A DNA stretch of 64,000 bases from Massilia sp. CF038 (GTDB lineage: Bacteria > Pseudomonadota > Gammaproteobacteria > Burkholderiales > Burkholderiaceae_D). Shown here piece by piece: positions 44,338-53,287 of this stretch; the first letter of the stretch is position 1; the number at the start of each line of letters is the position of its first letter. The notes beneath the pieces are model-generated. The model did not search any database and was not told where the DNA came from. It saw nothing but the letters and a program-made list of their open reading frames with translations. The stretch spans positions 124,001-188,000 of the forward strand of contig NZ_FQWU01000006.1 of NCBI RefSeq assembly GCF_900129765.1, read 5' to 3'. Both the position numbers and the translations under genes were made by a program.

Positions 44338-46011
44338 ATGGATATCAATAAACGTACTATCCTGTGGATCGTGTTTTCCATTTCGCTGGCGTTCCTGTGG
44401 GACAGCTGGATGGTTTCGCAAGGAAATCCATCCTTCTTCTCGATGACGCCGCCGCCAGCCAAGGTCGCGCCTGCAACGCCGGCCGGCGCAGCAGCCCAGA
44501 CCAATTCTGGTGTGCCTTCGGGTATCACGGGCGCGGCCATTCCTGCGGTGCCGGGCGCCGCAGCGCCCATCAAGACCGAAGTCGTGACCATCACCACTGA
44601 CGTGGTCAAGGTCGACATCGACACCAATGGTGGCGTGATCAAACGTCTGGAACTGCTGAAGTTCCGCGACAAGATCGACCAGAAGAAGAATCAAGTCCTG
44701 ATGAACGTGAGCGACAAAGGTACGTACCTGGCCCAGACCGGCCTGGTCAATACCGTTGCTGGCCCGGTGCCACCGAATCACACCACGCCATTCGTGGCTG
44801 TGCCAGGTCCGCGCATGCTCAACGATGCAAACGAGGTCAAGCTGGTTCTGGAGGCAGTGCAGGACGGCATCAAGCTGACCAAGACCTTCACCTTCAAGCG
44901 CGGCAATTATGTGATCGACATGCTGCACCAGGTCACCAACAACGGTAGCGCGCCGATCAGCCCGCTGCTGTATCTGCAGCTGCAACACGATGGCAACCCA
45001 CCGGAAGGCGACTCGTTCTTTACTTCGAGCTACACCGGTCCGACCATGTATACCTCGATCAACAAGTACGAAAAGCTGCAGTTCAAGGATATTGAAAAGA
45101 AGAAGGCCGACCACGTCAAGAAGGCCAACGATGGCTGGATCGCTATTTCGCAGCACTATTTCGTGTCGGCTTTCCTGCCGCCGCAAAATATGCCGCGTGA
45201 TATTGAAACCCGCACCGATGCCGCCAACCTGTACGCCATCGCCACCAAGCTGCCGCTGGGCCAGATCGCACCGGGCGCGACTGTGTCGACCGATGTGCGC
45301 CTGTACTCGGGTCCACAAGACGAGAACCGGCTCGAGCAGATTGCCCCTGGCCTGGAACTGGTCAAGGACTATGGCTGGCTGGTGATGATCGCCAAGCCGA
45401 TCTTCTGGGTGATGGACAAGATGCACAGCTACATCGGTAACTGGGGCTGGACCATCATTGCCTTCACGATCGCCATCAAGCTGCTGTTCTTCCCGCTGTC
45501 CGCCGCTGGCTACAAGAGCATGGCGCGCATCAAGGTGGTGACGCCAAAGATGCAGGCGATCCGCGAAAAGTACAAAGGCGACCCGGCCAAGATGAACCAG
45601 GCCACCATGGAACTGTACAAGACCGAGAAGATCAACCCGCTCGGCGGCTGTCTGCCGATTCTGGTGCAGATGCCGGTGTTCATTGCGCTGTACTACGTGC
45701 TGTCGGCCTCGGCCGAGATGCGCGGCGCGCCGTGGATCAGCTGGATCACCGATCTGACCCAGCCCGATCCGCTGTTCATCCTGCCGGTGCTGTACGCAAT
45801 TTCGATGTTCATCACCACCAAGCTGAATCCGGCCCCGGCCGATCCGATTCAAGCCAAGATGATGCTGTTCATGCCACTGGCGTTCTCGGTCATGTTCATC
45901 TTCTTCCCGTCCGGCCTGGTGCTGTACTGGGTGGTCAACAACATCTTGTCGATTGCCCAGCAGTGGGTCATCACCAAGAAGTTCGAAGACGCTGCTGCCA
46001 AGAAAAAGTAA
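44338..46011 (+). CDS. yidC: membrane protein insertase YidC
   Basis: A 557-residue inner-membrane insertase that works alone or with SecYEG. The start MDINKRTILWIVFSISLAFLWDSW is the first membrane helix. A large periplasmic P1 domain follows (to about residue 345), then the conserved core with WGWTIIAFTIAIKLLFFPLS, the cytoplasmic NPLGGCLPILVQMP and the last helices (FFPSGLVLYWVVNNILSIAQQW). A proline/alanine-rich stretch at 38-80 separates the first helix from P1. The ATG at 44338 is eleven bases beyond the yidD stop. Confidence 0.98.
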   Translation: MDINKRTILWIVFSISLAFLWDSWMVSQGNPSFFSMTPPPAKVAPATPAGAAAQTNSGVPSGITGAAIPAVPGAAAPIKTEVVTITTDVVKVDIDTNGGVIKRLELLKFRDKIDQKKNQVLMNVSDKGTYLAQTGLVNTVAGPVPPNHTTPFVAVPGPRMLNDANEVKLVLEAVQDGIKLTKTFTFKRGNYVIDMLHQVTNNGSAPISPLLYLQLQHDGNPPEGDSFFTSSYTGPTMYTSINKYEKLQFKDIEKKKADHVKKANDGWIAISQHYFVSAFLPPQNMPRDIETRTDAANLYAIATKLPLGQIAPGATVSTDVRLYSGPQDENRLEQIAPGLELVKDYGWLVMIAKPIFWVMDKMHSYIGNWGWTIIAFTIAIKLLFFPLSAAGYKSMARIKVVTPKMQAIREKYKGDPAKMNQATMELYKTEKINPLGGCLPILVQMPVFIALYYVLSASAEMRGAPWISWITDLTQPDPLFILPVLYAISMFITTKLNPAPADPIQAKMMLFMPLAFSVMFIFFPSGLVLYWVVNNILSIAQQWVITKKFEDAAAKKK

Positions 46012-46019
46012 TGCCACAC

Positions 46020-46104
46020 CATCGCCCTCGCGGAGGCGGGGGCCCATAGCACGCTGAACGAATTCGGTAACGTGCTATAGGCCCCCGCCTCCGCGAGGGC
46101 GACG
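46020..46104. repeat. intergenic palindrome family, copy 5
   Basis: CATCGCCCTCGCGGAGG ... CCTCCGCGAGGGCGACG with centre GAATTCGGTAACG. The variable GGAGG in the left arm is matched by CCTCC on the right. It begins nine bases after the yidC stop. Confidence 0.85.
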
Positions 46105-46106
46105 GT

Positions 46107-46140
46107 GCAAAAAGCCCGTGCCTATGCACGGGCTTTTTGC
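46107..46140. terminator. terminator between yidC and mnmE
   Basis: GCAAAAAGCCCGTGC-CTAT-GCACGGGCTTTTTGC is a symmetric stem of 15 pairs with A- and T-tracts, a strong rho-independent terminator for yidC. It lies 31 bases before the mnmE start. Confidence 0.85.
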
Positions 46141-46170
46141 TTTCCAGCGTGAATAACATACAATCGCCCC

Positions 46171-47550
46171 ATGAAACTCGACACTTCCCCCATCGCCGCC
46201 ATTGCCACCGCACCCGGCCGCGGCGGGATTGGCGTCGTCCGCGCCTCCGGCAAGTCGCTGGCGCCGCTGATGACCGCCCTGTTCCCTGACGTCACGCTGG
46301 CACCGCGGCGCGCGACCTATCTGCCGTTTCGCAGTGCCGATGGCAGCATCATTGATCAGGGCATTGCGCTCTACTTCCGCGGTCCCCATTCCTACACGGG
46401 CGAAGATGTGCTCGAACTACAAGGCCACGGCGGCCCGGTGGTGCTGCAGATGCTGCTCACGCGCGTGCTGGAAGCGGGTGTGGAAAGCGGTCTGCGTCTG
46501 GCCGAGCCCGGAGAATTCACGCGCCGCGCCTATCTGAACGACAAGCTCGATCTGGCCCAGGCAGAAGCCGTGGCTGATCTGATCGATGCTTCGACCGAGG
46601 CAGCGGCCCGCTCGGCGACACAGTCGCTGTCGGGCGCGTTCTCCAAGACGGTCAACAAGCTGGTCGAGCAGACCATCGGCTTACGCATGCTGGTGGAAGC
46701 AACGCTGGATTTCCCGGAAGAAGAAATCGACTTCCTGGAAAAGTCAGACGCGCGCGGCCAGCTGGCCGTGATCGTCGATTCGCTGGAAGCCGTGTTCCAG
46801 CAGGCATCGCAAGGTGCGCTGCTGCGCGAGGGCCTGAATGTGGTGCTGGTGGGGCAACCCAACGTAGGTAAGTCCTCACTACTAAATGCGCTGGCTGGCG
46901 CCGATGTGGCCATCGTGACACCCATCGCCGGCACCACGCGCGACAAGGTCAGTGAAACCATTCAAATCGAAGGCATTCCGCTCAACATCATCGACACCGC
47001 CGGCATTCGCCTCATTGATGACCAGGTGGATGTGGTTGAACGCATTGGCATTGAACGGACCTGGGGCGAAGTGGCCAAGGCCGACGTCATCATGCATTTG
47101 CTCGACGCCGCCCACGGTCCTGCCAGGGCCGATGACGACATCATCAAAGCCTTCCCGGACGGCATTCCCGTCATTCGCATCTGGAACAAGATCGACTTGT
47201 CGGGGCACAAGCCGTCGGTCGCGGAAGCGGCGGATGCCACCCATGTCTACCTGTCCGCGCACGAGCACATTGGCATCGATCTGCTGCGCGCCGAATTGCT
47301 GCGTATTGCGGGTTGGCAGCAAACAGGGGAATCCTTGTTCCTGGCACGCGAGCGGCACCTGATTGCCTTGCGCTCGGCGCGCAAGCATTTGCAGATGGCC
47401 GAGGCGCATGCCGCCCAGACCGACCAGTCGCTCGACTTGTTTGCGGAAGAATTGCGGTTGGCGCAGGCGCAGCTGTCGAGCATTACCGGCGAGTTCTCCT
47501 CCGATGATTTGCTGGGCGTGATTTTCAGCCGTTTCTGCATCGGCAAATAA
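46171..47550 (+). CDS. mnmE: tRNA uridine-5-carboxymethylaminomethyl modification GTPase MnmE
   Basis: A 459-residue GTPase that, with MnmG, modifies U34 of several tRNAs. The N-terminal folate-binding domain starts [24 protein letters not shown]. The G domain shows [16 protein letters not shown] (P-loop), the G2/G3 region ending IIDTAGIR, and NKID. The chain ends in the functional motif FCIGK. It has its own transcription start because a terminator precedes it. mnmG does not follow, so the usual order breaks here. Confidence 0.98.
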   Translation: MKLDTSPIAAIATAPGRGGIGVVRASGKSLAPLMTALFPDVTLAPRRATYLPFRSADGSIIDQGIALYFRGPHSYTGEDVLELQGHGGPVVLQMLLTRVLEAGVESGLRLAEPGEFTRRAYLNDKLDLAQAEAVADLIDASTEAAARSATQSLSGAFSKTVNKLVEQTIGLRMLVEATLDFPEEEIDFLEKSDARGQLAVIVDSLEAVFQQASQGALLREGLNVVLVGQPNVGKSSLLNALAGADVAIVTPIAGTTRDKVSETIQIEGIPLNIIDTAGIRLIDDQVDVVERIGIERTWGEVAKADVIMHLLDAAHGPARADDDIIKAFPDGIPVIRIWNKIDLSGHKPSVAEAADATHVYLSAHEHIGIDLLRAELLRIAGWQQTGESLFLARERHLIALRSARKHLQMAEAHAAQTDQSLDLFAEELRLAQAQLSSITGEFSSDDLLGVIFSRFCIGK

Positions 47551-47557
47551 GCCACTA

Positions 47558-47658
47558 CATCGTCCTCGCGGAGGCGGGGACCCATACCAATATAGCGCAG
47601 TGAATAAGATCTTCTTTGAGCCGGCGTGGCATGGGTCCCCGCCTGCGCGAGGACGATG
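47558..47658. repeat. intergenic palindrome family, copy 6
   Basis: CATCGTCCTCGCGGAGG ... GCGCGAGGACGATG: both arms are of the GTCC/GGAC type, unlike copies 1, 3, 5 and 8, so the change is paired. It begins seven bases after the mnmE stop. The centre lacks the AATTCGG core. Confidence 0.85.
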
Positions 47659-47749
47659 CAGTGGCTGAATCCTGTGTCATGAATGTTCCCAATCTGATAA
47701 AGTCGACAACCTGAATCAGTCTTGTCCAACCCAGATTGGGAATACGATC

Positions 47750-48148
47750 ATGCTGCGTGGTGGCTGTTATTGCGGTGCAATTCGCTACGAGGTAACGGGC
47801 GTCGTTACCAGTCAGTCTCTTTGTCACTGCGTACAGTGCCGTCGCACCACCGGGGCGCCTTGCGTCGCCTGGTTCACCGCACCGCGTGAACGGTTCCAGC
47901 TCGTTGCCGGCACGCCAGCCAGCTTCCGTTCCAGCGATCACGCCAGCCGCGGGTTCTGCGCTGCATGCGGCACCCAGCTGACCTTCGCCGACGACAACTT
48001 CCCCGGTGAAATCGACCTCACCACCTGCAGCCTCGACAATCCCGCACTGGTCCCGCCCGGGCGCCACATCTACACCCACAGCCAGTTGCCATGGCTCAAG
48101 GTCGCTGACGGTTTGCCCACGTTCAAGCACAGCAGCGTTGAAGGCTGA
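47750..48148 (+). CDS. GFA family protein (CENP-V/GFA zinc fold)
   Basis: A 132-residue zinc-binding protein of the glutathione-dependent formaldehyde-activating (GFA) family. Cysteines are arranged GGCYCGAIRYEV, CHCVQCRRTTG and CAACGTQLTF, the standard set. Members are small single-domain enzymes or binding proteins whose substrates are mostly unknown. It stands 88 bases before the ECF42-type operon, which also contains a GFA protein, so it may be functionally linked. Confidence 0.88.
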   Translation: MLRGGCYCGAIRYEVTGVVTSQSLCHCVQCRRTTGAPCVAWFTAPRERFQLVAGTPASFRSSDHASRGFCAACGTQLTFADDNFPGEIDLTTCSLDNPALVPPGRHIYTHSQLPWLKVADGLPTFKHSSVEG

Positions 48149-48176
48149 AAAATAATTCAAATTATTTTCGACAGCC

Positions 48177-48203
48177 TGTCGATTTCCTGTTTCGCCGCAC
48201 GTC
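48177..48203 (+). promoter_or_regulatory. candidate ECF42 promoter
   Basis: TGTCGA (48177-48182), 17 bases, then CGTC (48200-48203), followed by the operon's first start at 48237. This matches the reported ECF42 pattern (TGTCGA at -35 and CGA/TC at -10). The -35 is half of an inverted repeat TCGACA-GCC-TGTCGA (48168-48182). Confidence 0.6.
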
Positions 48204-48236
48204 GTACTCATAACACCCCACAAAAAGGAAGACGCC

Positions 48237-48701
48237 ATGCTCGAATCGCCGCACATCACCCGTACTGAAACGCAGCAAACTGCCGTGATCCATCTGACCA
48301 TTCCCCGCGACCAGATCCGCCACGTCATGGGGCCTGGCATCGAAGAATTGATGGGTGTGGTTGCGGCGCAAGGCATTGGCCCGACCGGGCCCTGGTTCTC
48401 GCACCATCTGGCCATGCACCCCGACACCTTCGACTTTGAAATCGGCGTGCCTGTCTCGGGCCCGGTGCAGCCAGTTGGCCGCGTCACCGCCGGCAGCCTG
48501 CCAGGCGCACGGGTTGCGCGCACCGTCCTGCATGGCAATTACGACGGGCTTGGTCCGGGCTGGGGGGAGTTCATGGGCTGGATCGAAAGCCAGGGCCACC
48601 GGAGCGCGCCGGATCTGTGGGAAGTGTACGTCAAAGGCCCGGAGTCGGATCCCGATCCGTCCACCTGGCGCACCGAGCTGAACAAACCGTTGATCGATTA
48701 A
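48237..48701 (+). CDS. GyrI-like / AraC effector-binding domain protein
   Basis: A 154-residue single-domain protein resembling the GyrI-like small-molecule-binding fold. Segments include QQTAVIHLTIPRDQIRHVMG at the N-terminus, FDFEIGVPVSGPV in the middle and ARTVLHGNYDGLGPGWGEFMGWIESQG toward the end. The last is typical of GyrI-like proteins. It is the first gene of the sigma-factor operon with an AAAAGGAAG ribosome-binding site and likely binds or hydrolyses a hydrophobic small molecule. Ligand unknown. Confidence 0.85.
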   Translation: MLESPHITRTETQQTAVIHLTIPRDQIRHVMGPGIEELMGVVAAQGIGPTGPWFSHHLAMHPDTFDFEIGVPVSGPVQPVGRVTAGSLPGARVARTVLHGNYDGLGPGWGEFMGWIESQGHRSAPDLWEVYVKGPESDPDPSTWRTELNKPLID

Positions 48702-48718
48702 TTTAAAGGAGAACGACC

Positions 48719-49198
48719 ATGACTGCAGCCGTCCAACCCATTCCATCCGATATGCGCACCATCACCCCGCACCTGGTTTGCGCCAACGCGCTCGAAGCGA
48801 TCGAGTTCTACAAGCGCGCCTTCGGTGCGACCGATGCCGCCACCATGCTCACGCCAGACGGCAAATTGATGCATGGCATGGTGCGCATCGGCGACTCGGC
48901 CGTCATGCTGATGGAAGAAAATCCAGAGTGGGGCGCGATCGGCCCGAAAAGCTTGCCGGCCACCCCTGTCACCATCCACATGTACGTCACCGATGTGGAC
49001 GCCGTCTACGCCCGTGCCGTGAAGGAAGGCGCCACCGTCAAGATGCCTCCGGCCGACATGTTCTGGGGCGACCGCTACGGTGTCCTGATCGATCCGTATG
49101 GCCACAGCTGGTCGATTGCCACCCACAAGCGCGACATGACGCCCGAACAGATGGCGGAAGAAATGAAAACCATGTGCGGTGAAGCACCACAACAATAA
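48719..49198 (+). CDS. VOC family protein (PhnB/glyoxalase-like)
   Basis: A 159-residue protein of the vicinal oxygen chelate fold, PhnB-like. ITPHLVCANALEAIEFYKRAFGA opens the first beta-alpha-beta unit, VRIGDSAVMLMEENPEWG gives the first metal-side strand and WGDRYGVLIDPYGHSWSIATH the last. The ending RDMTPEQMAEEMKTM is a known tail of this subgroup. It is 17 bases behind the previous gene and ten before the next. VOC proteins are frequent partners of DGPF proteins in ECF42 operons. Confidence 0.9.
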   Translation: MTAAVQPIPSDMRTITPHLVCANALEAIEFYKRAFGATDAATMLTPDGKLMHGMVRIGDSAVMLMEENPEWGAIGPKSLPATPVTIHMYVTDVDAVYARAVKEGATVKMPPADMFWGDRYGVLIDPYGHSWSIATHKRDMTPEQMAEEMKTMCGEAPQQ

Positions 49199-49208
49199 GG
49201 AGAGCGTT

Positions 49209-49634
49209 ATGAAATTCATGATCATCGTAAAAGCCAGTGCCGACTCGGAAGCCGGAAAAATGCCTAGCGAGAAAATGCTGGCCGACATGGGCAAGTTCAA
49301 TGAAGAGCTGGTCCGCGCCGGTGTGCTGCTGGCCGGCGAAGGCTTGCATCCGACCTCGAAAGCCAGCCGGGTACGCTTCAACGGCGACAAGCGCACCGTC
49401 ATCGATGGGCCATTTGCCCCGACCACCGAGCAGATTGCGGGCTTCTGGCTGTTTCAGGTAAAGTCCAAGGAAGAGGCAATCGAGTGGGTCAAGCGCTGCC
49501 CAAGCCCGATGGAAGGCGAATGCGAAATCGAAATTCGCAAGATCTTCGAGGCAGACGATTTCGGCCCTGAACTCACGCCCGAATTGCGCGAACAGGAAGA
49601 ACAGCTGCGCGCGCGCATCGCTGAAAAACAATAA
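49209..49634 (+). CDS. YciI/DGPF-domain protein
   Basis: A 141-residue protein of the YCII-related DGPF family. MKFMIIVKASADSEAG, the middle LLAGEGLHPTSKASRVRF, the eponymous motif VIDGPFAPTTEQIAGFWLF and VKRCPSPMEGECEIEIRKIFE are all standard. The C-terminal helix is rich in Glu and Arg. DGPF proteins are co-encoded with ECF42 sigma factors and are their known targets; their chemistry is unresolved. It is the third gene of the operon. Confidence 0.92.
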   Translation: MKFMIIVKASADSEAGKMPSEKMLADMGKFNEELVRAGVLLAGEGLHPTSKASRVRFNGDKRTVIDGPFAPTTEQIAGFWLFQVKSKEEAIEWVKRCPSPMEGECEIEIRKIFEADDFGPELTPELREQEEQLRARIAEKQ

Positions 49635-49651
49635 AGTTCGAAGGGGACGAC

Positions 49652-49999
49652 ATGACATACAAGGGAAGCTGTCACTGCGGCAAAATCGCCTTCGAGGTGC
49701 AAGGCGAACTCACCGAGGCAATGGCCTGCAACTGCTCGATCTGCCAACGCAAGGGCGCACTGATGTGGTTTGTGCCGCGCGACAGCCTGACCTTGCGCAC
49801 GCCCGCCGATGCCATGTCGACCTACACCTTCAACAAGCATGTGATTGAACACCATTTCTGCCCGACCTGCGGCATTCATCCGTTTGGCGAAGGCGTCGAC
49901 CCCAAGGGCAATAAAATGGCAGCCGTCAACGCCAACTGCCTGGAAGGCGTCGACCTCAGCAGCCTGAAGGTGCAACATTACGACGGCCGCAAGGCTTGA
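49652..49999 (+). CDS. GFA family protein
   Basis: A 115-residue zinc-fold protein: GSCHCGKIAFEVQG, CNCSICQRKGALMWF and FCPTCGIHPFGEG supply the zinc-binding cysteines. It is paralogous to the GFA protein at 47750-48148 but only weakly similar. The gene sits 17 bases behind the DGPF gene and eleven before the double DGPF gene, so it is part of the operon. Substrate unknown. Confidence 0.9.
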   Translation: MTYKGSCHCGKIAFEVQGELTEAMACNCSICQRKGALMWFVPRDSLTLRTPADAMSTYTFNKHVIEHHFCPTCGIHPFGEGVDPKGNKMAAVNANCLEGVDLSSLKVQHYDGRKA

Positions 50000-50010
50000 A
50001 GGGGAGGGCC

Positions 50011-50802
50011 ATGCAATACATGATCTTGCGGCGCGCTGATCGCCGTTCCGAAACAGGCCGTCTGGCGCCGCCTGAAGACAGCCTGCTGTTTGCCAGCTTG
50101 CAGCCCAGCGCCAACGCGGTACGCCTGCGCTTGCGTGACGGCGAAGCCAGCGTCACGCCTGGGCCGTTCCCTGATCCCGCGGAAATGATTGCCGGCTTTG
50201 CCATCGTGGATGTGCCCGACAAGAACGCGGCCATCGACTGGCTGCGCGCCTGGCCGGCAGAAGAACAGCCGGTGGAGCTGGAGATTCGCGAAAGCGGCTG
50301 CCCCGGCGGCTGTGCCCAGGTTGTGCCCACCGAGGTGGCTGGCCTGGAAAACCACAAGCGCTTCGCCGTCCTGCTGCGCTCGAGCGATGATCTGGAAAAC
50401 GAAGTGCCGGTGCCGCAAGCGATGCTCGACGCGCTGGACGTCCACAATGCCGCCGAGGCCAAGGCGGGCGTGCTGCTTGCCGCCGATGGCTTGCGCGGCA
50501 GTGCACGGGGGGCGCGTGTCAAGGTGGCCAAACACAGTTTCTCCGTGATTGACGGTCCGTTCACCGAAATCAAGGAAATGATTGCCGGCTTCTGGCTGAT
50601 CCGGGCGCCCTCGATGGAAGATGCAATTGCCTGGGCCAAGCGCAATCCCTATCCCGTCGGTTCAAATGTCGATGTCGAAATCCGCGCAGTATTTGACAGC
50701 GCGGCCACCGTCAACGCCTTTCCACCGGACCAGCAGGCAGCCGAGCAACATATCCGCGCCGAACAGCTGGAAGCGGGCATGCGTGCACACTTTACCGCTT
50801 AA
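50011..50802 (+). CDS. tandem DGPF (YciI-like) protein with a degenerate first half
   Basis: A 263-residue protein built from two YciI-like units. The second (about residues 118-240) has the full VIDGPFTEIKEMIAGFWLIRAPS motif. The first (about 1-95) has VTPGPFPDPAEMIAGFAIVDVPD in the same place, so Asp of DGPF is replaced by Pro. EMIAGF is shared by both, which argues for internal duplication and drift. The ATG at 50011 has GGGGAGG seven bases upstream. Only three bases separate it from the sigma-factor gene. Confidence 0.85.
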   Translation: MQYMILRRADRRSETGRLAPPEDSLLFASLQPSANAVRLRLRDGEASVTPGPFPDPAEMIAGFAIVDVPDKNAAIDWLRAWPAEEQPVELEIRESGCPGGCAQVVPTEVAGLENHKRFAVLLRSSDDLENEVPVPQAMLDALDVHNAAEAKAGVLLAADGLRGSARGARVKVAKHSFSVIDGPFTEIKEMIAGFWLIRAPSMEDAIAWAKRNPYPVGSNVDVEIRAVFDSAATVNAFPPDQQAAEQHIRAEQLEAGMRAHFTA

Positions 50803-50805
50803 GGC

Positions 50806-52065
50806 ATGAGCGCCAGCGATGCCGGCCGGGTGGCCGAGGCGGCCTGGCGCATGGAGGGCGCGCGCATCATCGGCGCGCTGGCGCGCATGCTGCGCGATGT
50901 CGGCCTGGCCGAAGAGCTGGCGCAAGATGCCATGGTCAACGCGCTCGAGCGCTGGCCTGCCGACGGCATCCCCGACAATCCGGCCGCCTGGCTGATGGCG
51001 GTGGCAAAAAACCGCGCACTGGACCATTTACGCCACCAGAAAATGGCGCAGTCCAAGCAGGCAGCGCTGACCTACGAAATCGAAACCCAGTTGCAGGATG
51101 CCGCCCCCGATCTGGATGCCATGCTGGACGACGACATCGGCGACGACCTGCTGCGCCTGATGTTTGTTGCCTGCCATCCGGTTCTTTCGACCGAGGCGCG
51201 GGTGGCGCTCACGCTGCGCTTGCTGGGCGGCCTGACCACCGATGAAATCGCGCGCGCCTTCCTGGTATCCGAACCGACCATTGCCCAGCGCATCGTGCGC
51301 GCCAAACGCGCACTGGCCGAAGCGCGGGTGCCCTTCGCTGTGCCGCAGGGGGAGCAACTGGTGGCGCGCCTGGCATCAGTGTTGCAGGTTCTGTACCTGA
51401 TTTTTAACGAGGGCTATGCTGCCACCACCGGCCGCGACTGGCTGCGGCCGCAATTGTGCGAGGAAGCCTTGCGCCTGGGCCGTATTCTGGCCGAGCTGAT
51501 GCCTGCCGAGCCAGAGGTGCATGGCTTGGTGGCCCTGATGGAGATCCAGTCCTCGCGTGCCCGCGCGCGCGTGGGGCCAGGCGGCGTCCCGGTACTGTTG
51601 CTGGACCAGGACCGCAGCCGCTGGGACCAGCTGCTGATCCGGCGCGGACTGGCTGCGCTTGAGCGCGCCACGCAACTGGGGCAGGGCTACGGGCCGTACG
51701 CACTGCAGGCAGCTATTGCCGCGTGCCACGCCCGCGCTGTGGTGCCGGAGCAAACCGACTGGCATCGCATTGCTGCGCTGTACGATGCACTGGCACAGCT
51801 GGCGCCGTCGCCAATTGTCGAACTGAACCGCGCCGTGGTGCTGTCGATGGCCTACGGCGCGGCAGCCGCGCTCGAAGTGGTGGACCGGCTTGCATCGGAG
51901 CCCGCGCTGAAGAATTATCACCTGCTGCCCAGCGTGCGCGGCGATCTGCTGGCCAAGCTGGAGCGATACGCCGAAGCGCGGATCGAATTCGAACGCGCGG
52001 CGCAGCTGACCAGCAACGAGCGCGAGCGCGACTTGCTGCTGGCACGTGCACGTGCGCTGGCGTAA
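50806..52065 (+). CDS. ECF42-type RNA polymerase sigma factor
   Basis: A 419-residue extracytoplasmic-function sigma factor. Region 2 is MLRDVGLAEELAQDAMVNALERWPADG ... AVAKNRALDHLR and region 4 is LRLLGGLTTDEIARAFLVSEPTIAQRIVRAKR. The long C-terminal extension is characteristic of group ECF42: LYLIFNEGYAATTG, LLDQDRSRWD and TPR-like helices to the end. ECF42 proteins have no anti-sigma factor; the extension is thought to control activity. It is the last gene of the DGPF/VOC/GFA/GyrI-like operon and probably drives the operon from the promoter at 48177. Confidence 0.9.
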   Translation: MSASDAGRVAEAAWRMEGARIIGALARMLRDVGLAEELAQDAMVNALERWPADGIPDNPAAWLMAVAKNRALDHLRHQKMAQSKQAALTYEIETQLQDAAPDLDAMLDDDIGDDLLRLMFVACHPVLSTEARVALTLRLLGGLTTDEIARAFLVSEPTIAQRIVRAKRALAEARVPFAVPQGEQLVARLASVLQVLYLIFNEGYAATTGRDWLRPQLCEEALRLGRILAELMPAEPEVHGLVALMEIQSSRARARVGPGGVPVLLLDQDRSRWDQLLIRRGLAALERATQLGQGYGPYALQAAIAACHARAVVPEQTDWHRIAALYDALAQLAPSPIVELNRAVVLSMAYGAAAALEVVDRLASEPALKNYHLLPSVRGDLLAKLERYAEARIEFERAAQLTSNERERDLLLARARALA

Positions 52066-52085
52066 ACGGCTGCCATTCACCACCA

Positions 52086-52182
52086 CATCGCCCTCGCGCA
52101 GGCGGGGGCCCATAACATTTCCCCGGATTCGGAAGAGTGGTATGGGCCCCCGCCAAGGGGGCCGCCGAGGCCGAGGGCGATG
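52086..52182. repeat. intergenic palindrome family, copy 7
   Basis: Starts CATCGCCCTCGCGCAGG with centre GGATTCGG; the right arm is disturbed (CCCCCGCCAAGGGGGCCGCC) before the usual GAGGGCGATG end. A 15-base unit CGATGTGGCGGCAGC then occurs twice in tandem (52178-52192 and 52194-52208). Confidence 0.75.
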
Positions 52183-52255
52183 TGGCGGCAGCACGATGTG
52201 GCGGCAGCGCGATGTCGTGGCGACGCAGCTGATGCGCATGTGCTACGCTTTTAGC

Positions 52256-52804
52256 ATGCTCAAATTCCGCACACTTCTCCCTCTGCTGGCCCTGGCCTTG
52301 CTCACCTCCTGCGCCAGCCTGGTCGGCCCGCGCGATATCGAGCTGCCGCTCACCAAGCTGCAAAGCGGGCTGGAACGGCGCTTCCCGATCAGCAACCGTA
52401 TGCTTGAATTATTCGACGTTGAACTCTCGCGTCCTCAGCTCTCACTGCAGTCCGATGCCGGGCGCGTGGGCCTGTCGCTTGATGCAGTGGTCGCCCCTGC
52501 TTTCCTGCGCCAGTCGTGGCGCGGCAATCTCGGACTGTCGGGCCGCCTGTATATCGATCCTGTCCGCAATGCCGTGATGATGGCAGAGCCGCGGGTGGAA
52601 ACGTTCACCGTCGATGGCGTGGACGCGGCGCGCCAGCGGCAGCTTACCGGGGTGGCGAATGTCCTGATGGAGAAGGTCGTTTTGGACACGCCGCTGTATC
52701 ATTTTCGCCCTGACGATTTGCGCTATGGTGGGGTGCAATTTGTGCCGACCCGCATTGCGACCAGCGCGCGCGGCCTGGTGGTAACGGTCGAGCCGGCGAA
52801 ATAG
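52256..52804 (+). CDS. DUF1439 lipoprotein (YceB-like)
   Basis: A 182-residue lipoprotein. MLKFRTLLPLLALALLTSCASL gives the acylated Cys at residue 19. The body starts with DIELPLTKLQSGLERRFPISNRMLELFDVELSRP, the DUF1439 opening, and ends with LVVTVEPAK. These proteins have a TULIP-like fold and may bind lipids in the periplasm. The ATG at 52256 is set by the signal peptide; the open frame runs much further upstream through the palindrome. Confidence 0.87.
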   Translation: MLKFRTLLPLLALALLTSCASLVGPRDIELPLTKLQSGLERRFPISNRMLELFDVELSRPQLSLQSDAGRVGLSLDAVVAPAFLRQSWRGNLGLSGRLYIDPVRNAVMMAEPRVETFTVDGVDAARQRQLTGVANVLMEKVVLDTPLYHFRPDDLRYGGVQFVPTRIATSARGLVVTVEPAK

Positions 52805-53047
52805 GCAATCTCAATCCTGCTATGATTTATCGTCATGGAATCTATTGGCGTCGCGCGAATGTTCAGTAGTATGATGATTTCCAAGCGGCAATAACTGTCC
52901 AGATTTACAGCATTGCGGCAGCTTCTGTTTGCGTGCAAACTTGGCAGTTCGTGCTCGCCTTTGCTGCGCTTTGCGTTTTGTCATACGCCTGATATTCCAC
53001 TATCGTAATCTTGCTGTAAATCTTTGATGTGCTGCCATGCTTTGGGG

Positions 53048-53287
53048 GTGATCTTGGGAACCATACAGGAAAGTTTGCAGGAGAAGGAGGCGGCCAGCGA
53101 GCCGCGTCCCGCTGGCGCGGCGGCAACGCCAGCGCGTCCGCGCCATAGCCTGCAGCCCAAAGGATCTTGCTGGTATTGCGACAAGCCGGTCGACAATGTG
53201 CGTCGTTTTTGCGGCAAGGAATGTGCCGATGCGTTTGACGAAGAGGCCGAATACAATGCCGACGCCGCGGCCGATCCCGAGCGCTAG
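53048..53287 (+). CDS. small cysteine-motif protein of unknown function
   Basis: A 79-residue protein with a GTG start at 53048 (an in-frame ATG at 53024 is the alternative). The N-terminal half is acidic and Ala/Pro-rich; residues about 47-65 hold CWYCDKPVDNVRRFCGKECADAF, a four-cysteine zinc-binding pattern. An acidic tail follows. Similar small proteins with CWYC...FCGKEC exist in related genomes. Its last four bases overlap the end of the convergent Hpt gene. The function is unknown. Confidence 0.65.
   Translation: MILGTIQESLQEKEAASEPRPAGAAATPARPRHSLQPKGSCWYCDKPVDNVRRFCGKECADAFDEEAEYNADAAADPER

Noticed and set aside
44335-46047. 570-codon - strand open frame
   Set aside because: Antisense to yidC, with a His/Gln/Arg-rich translation and no start signal; yidC itself is certain.
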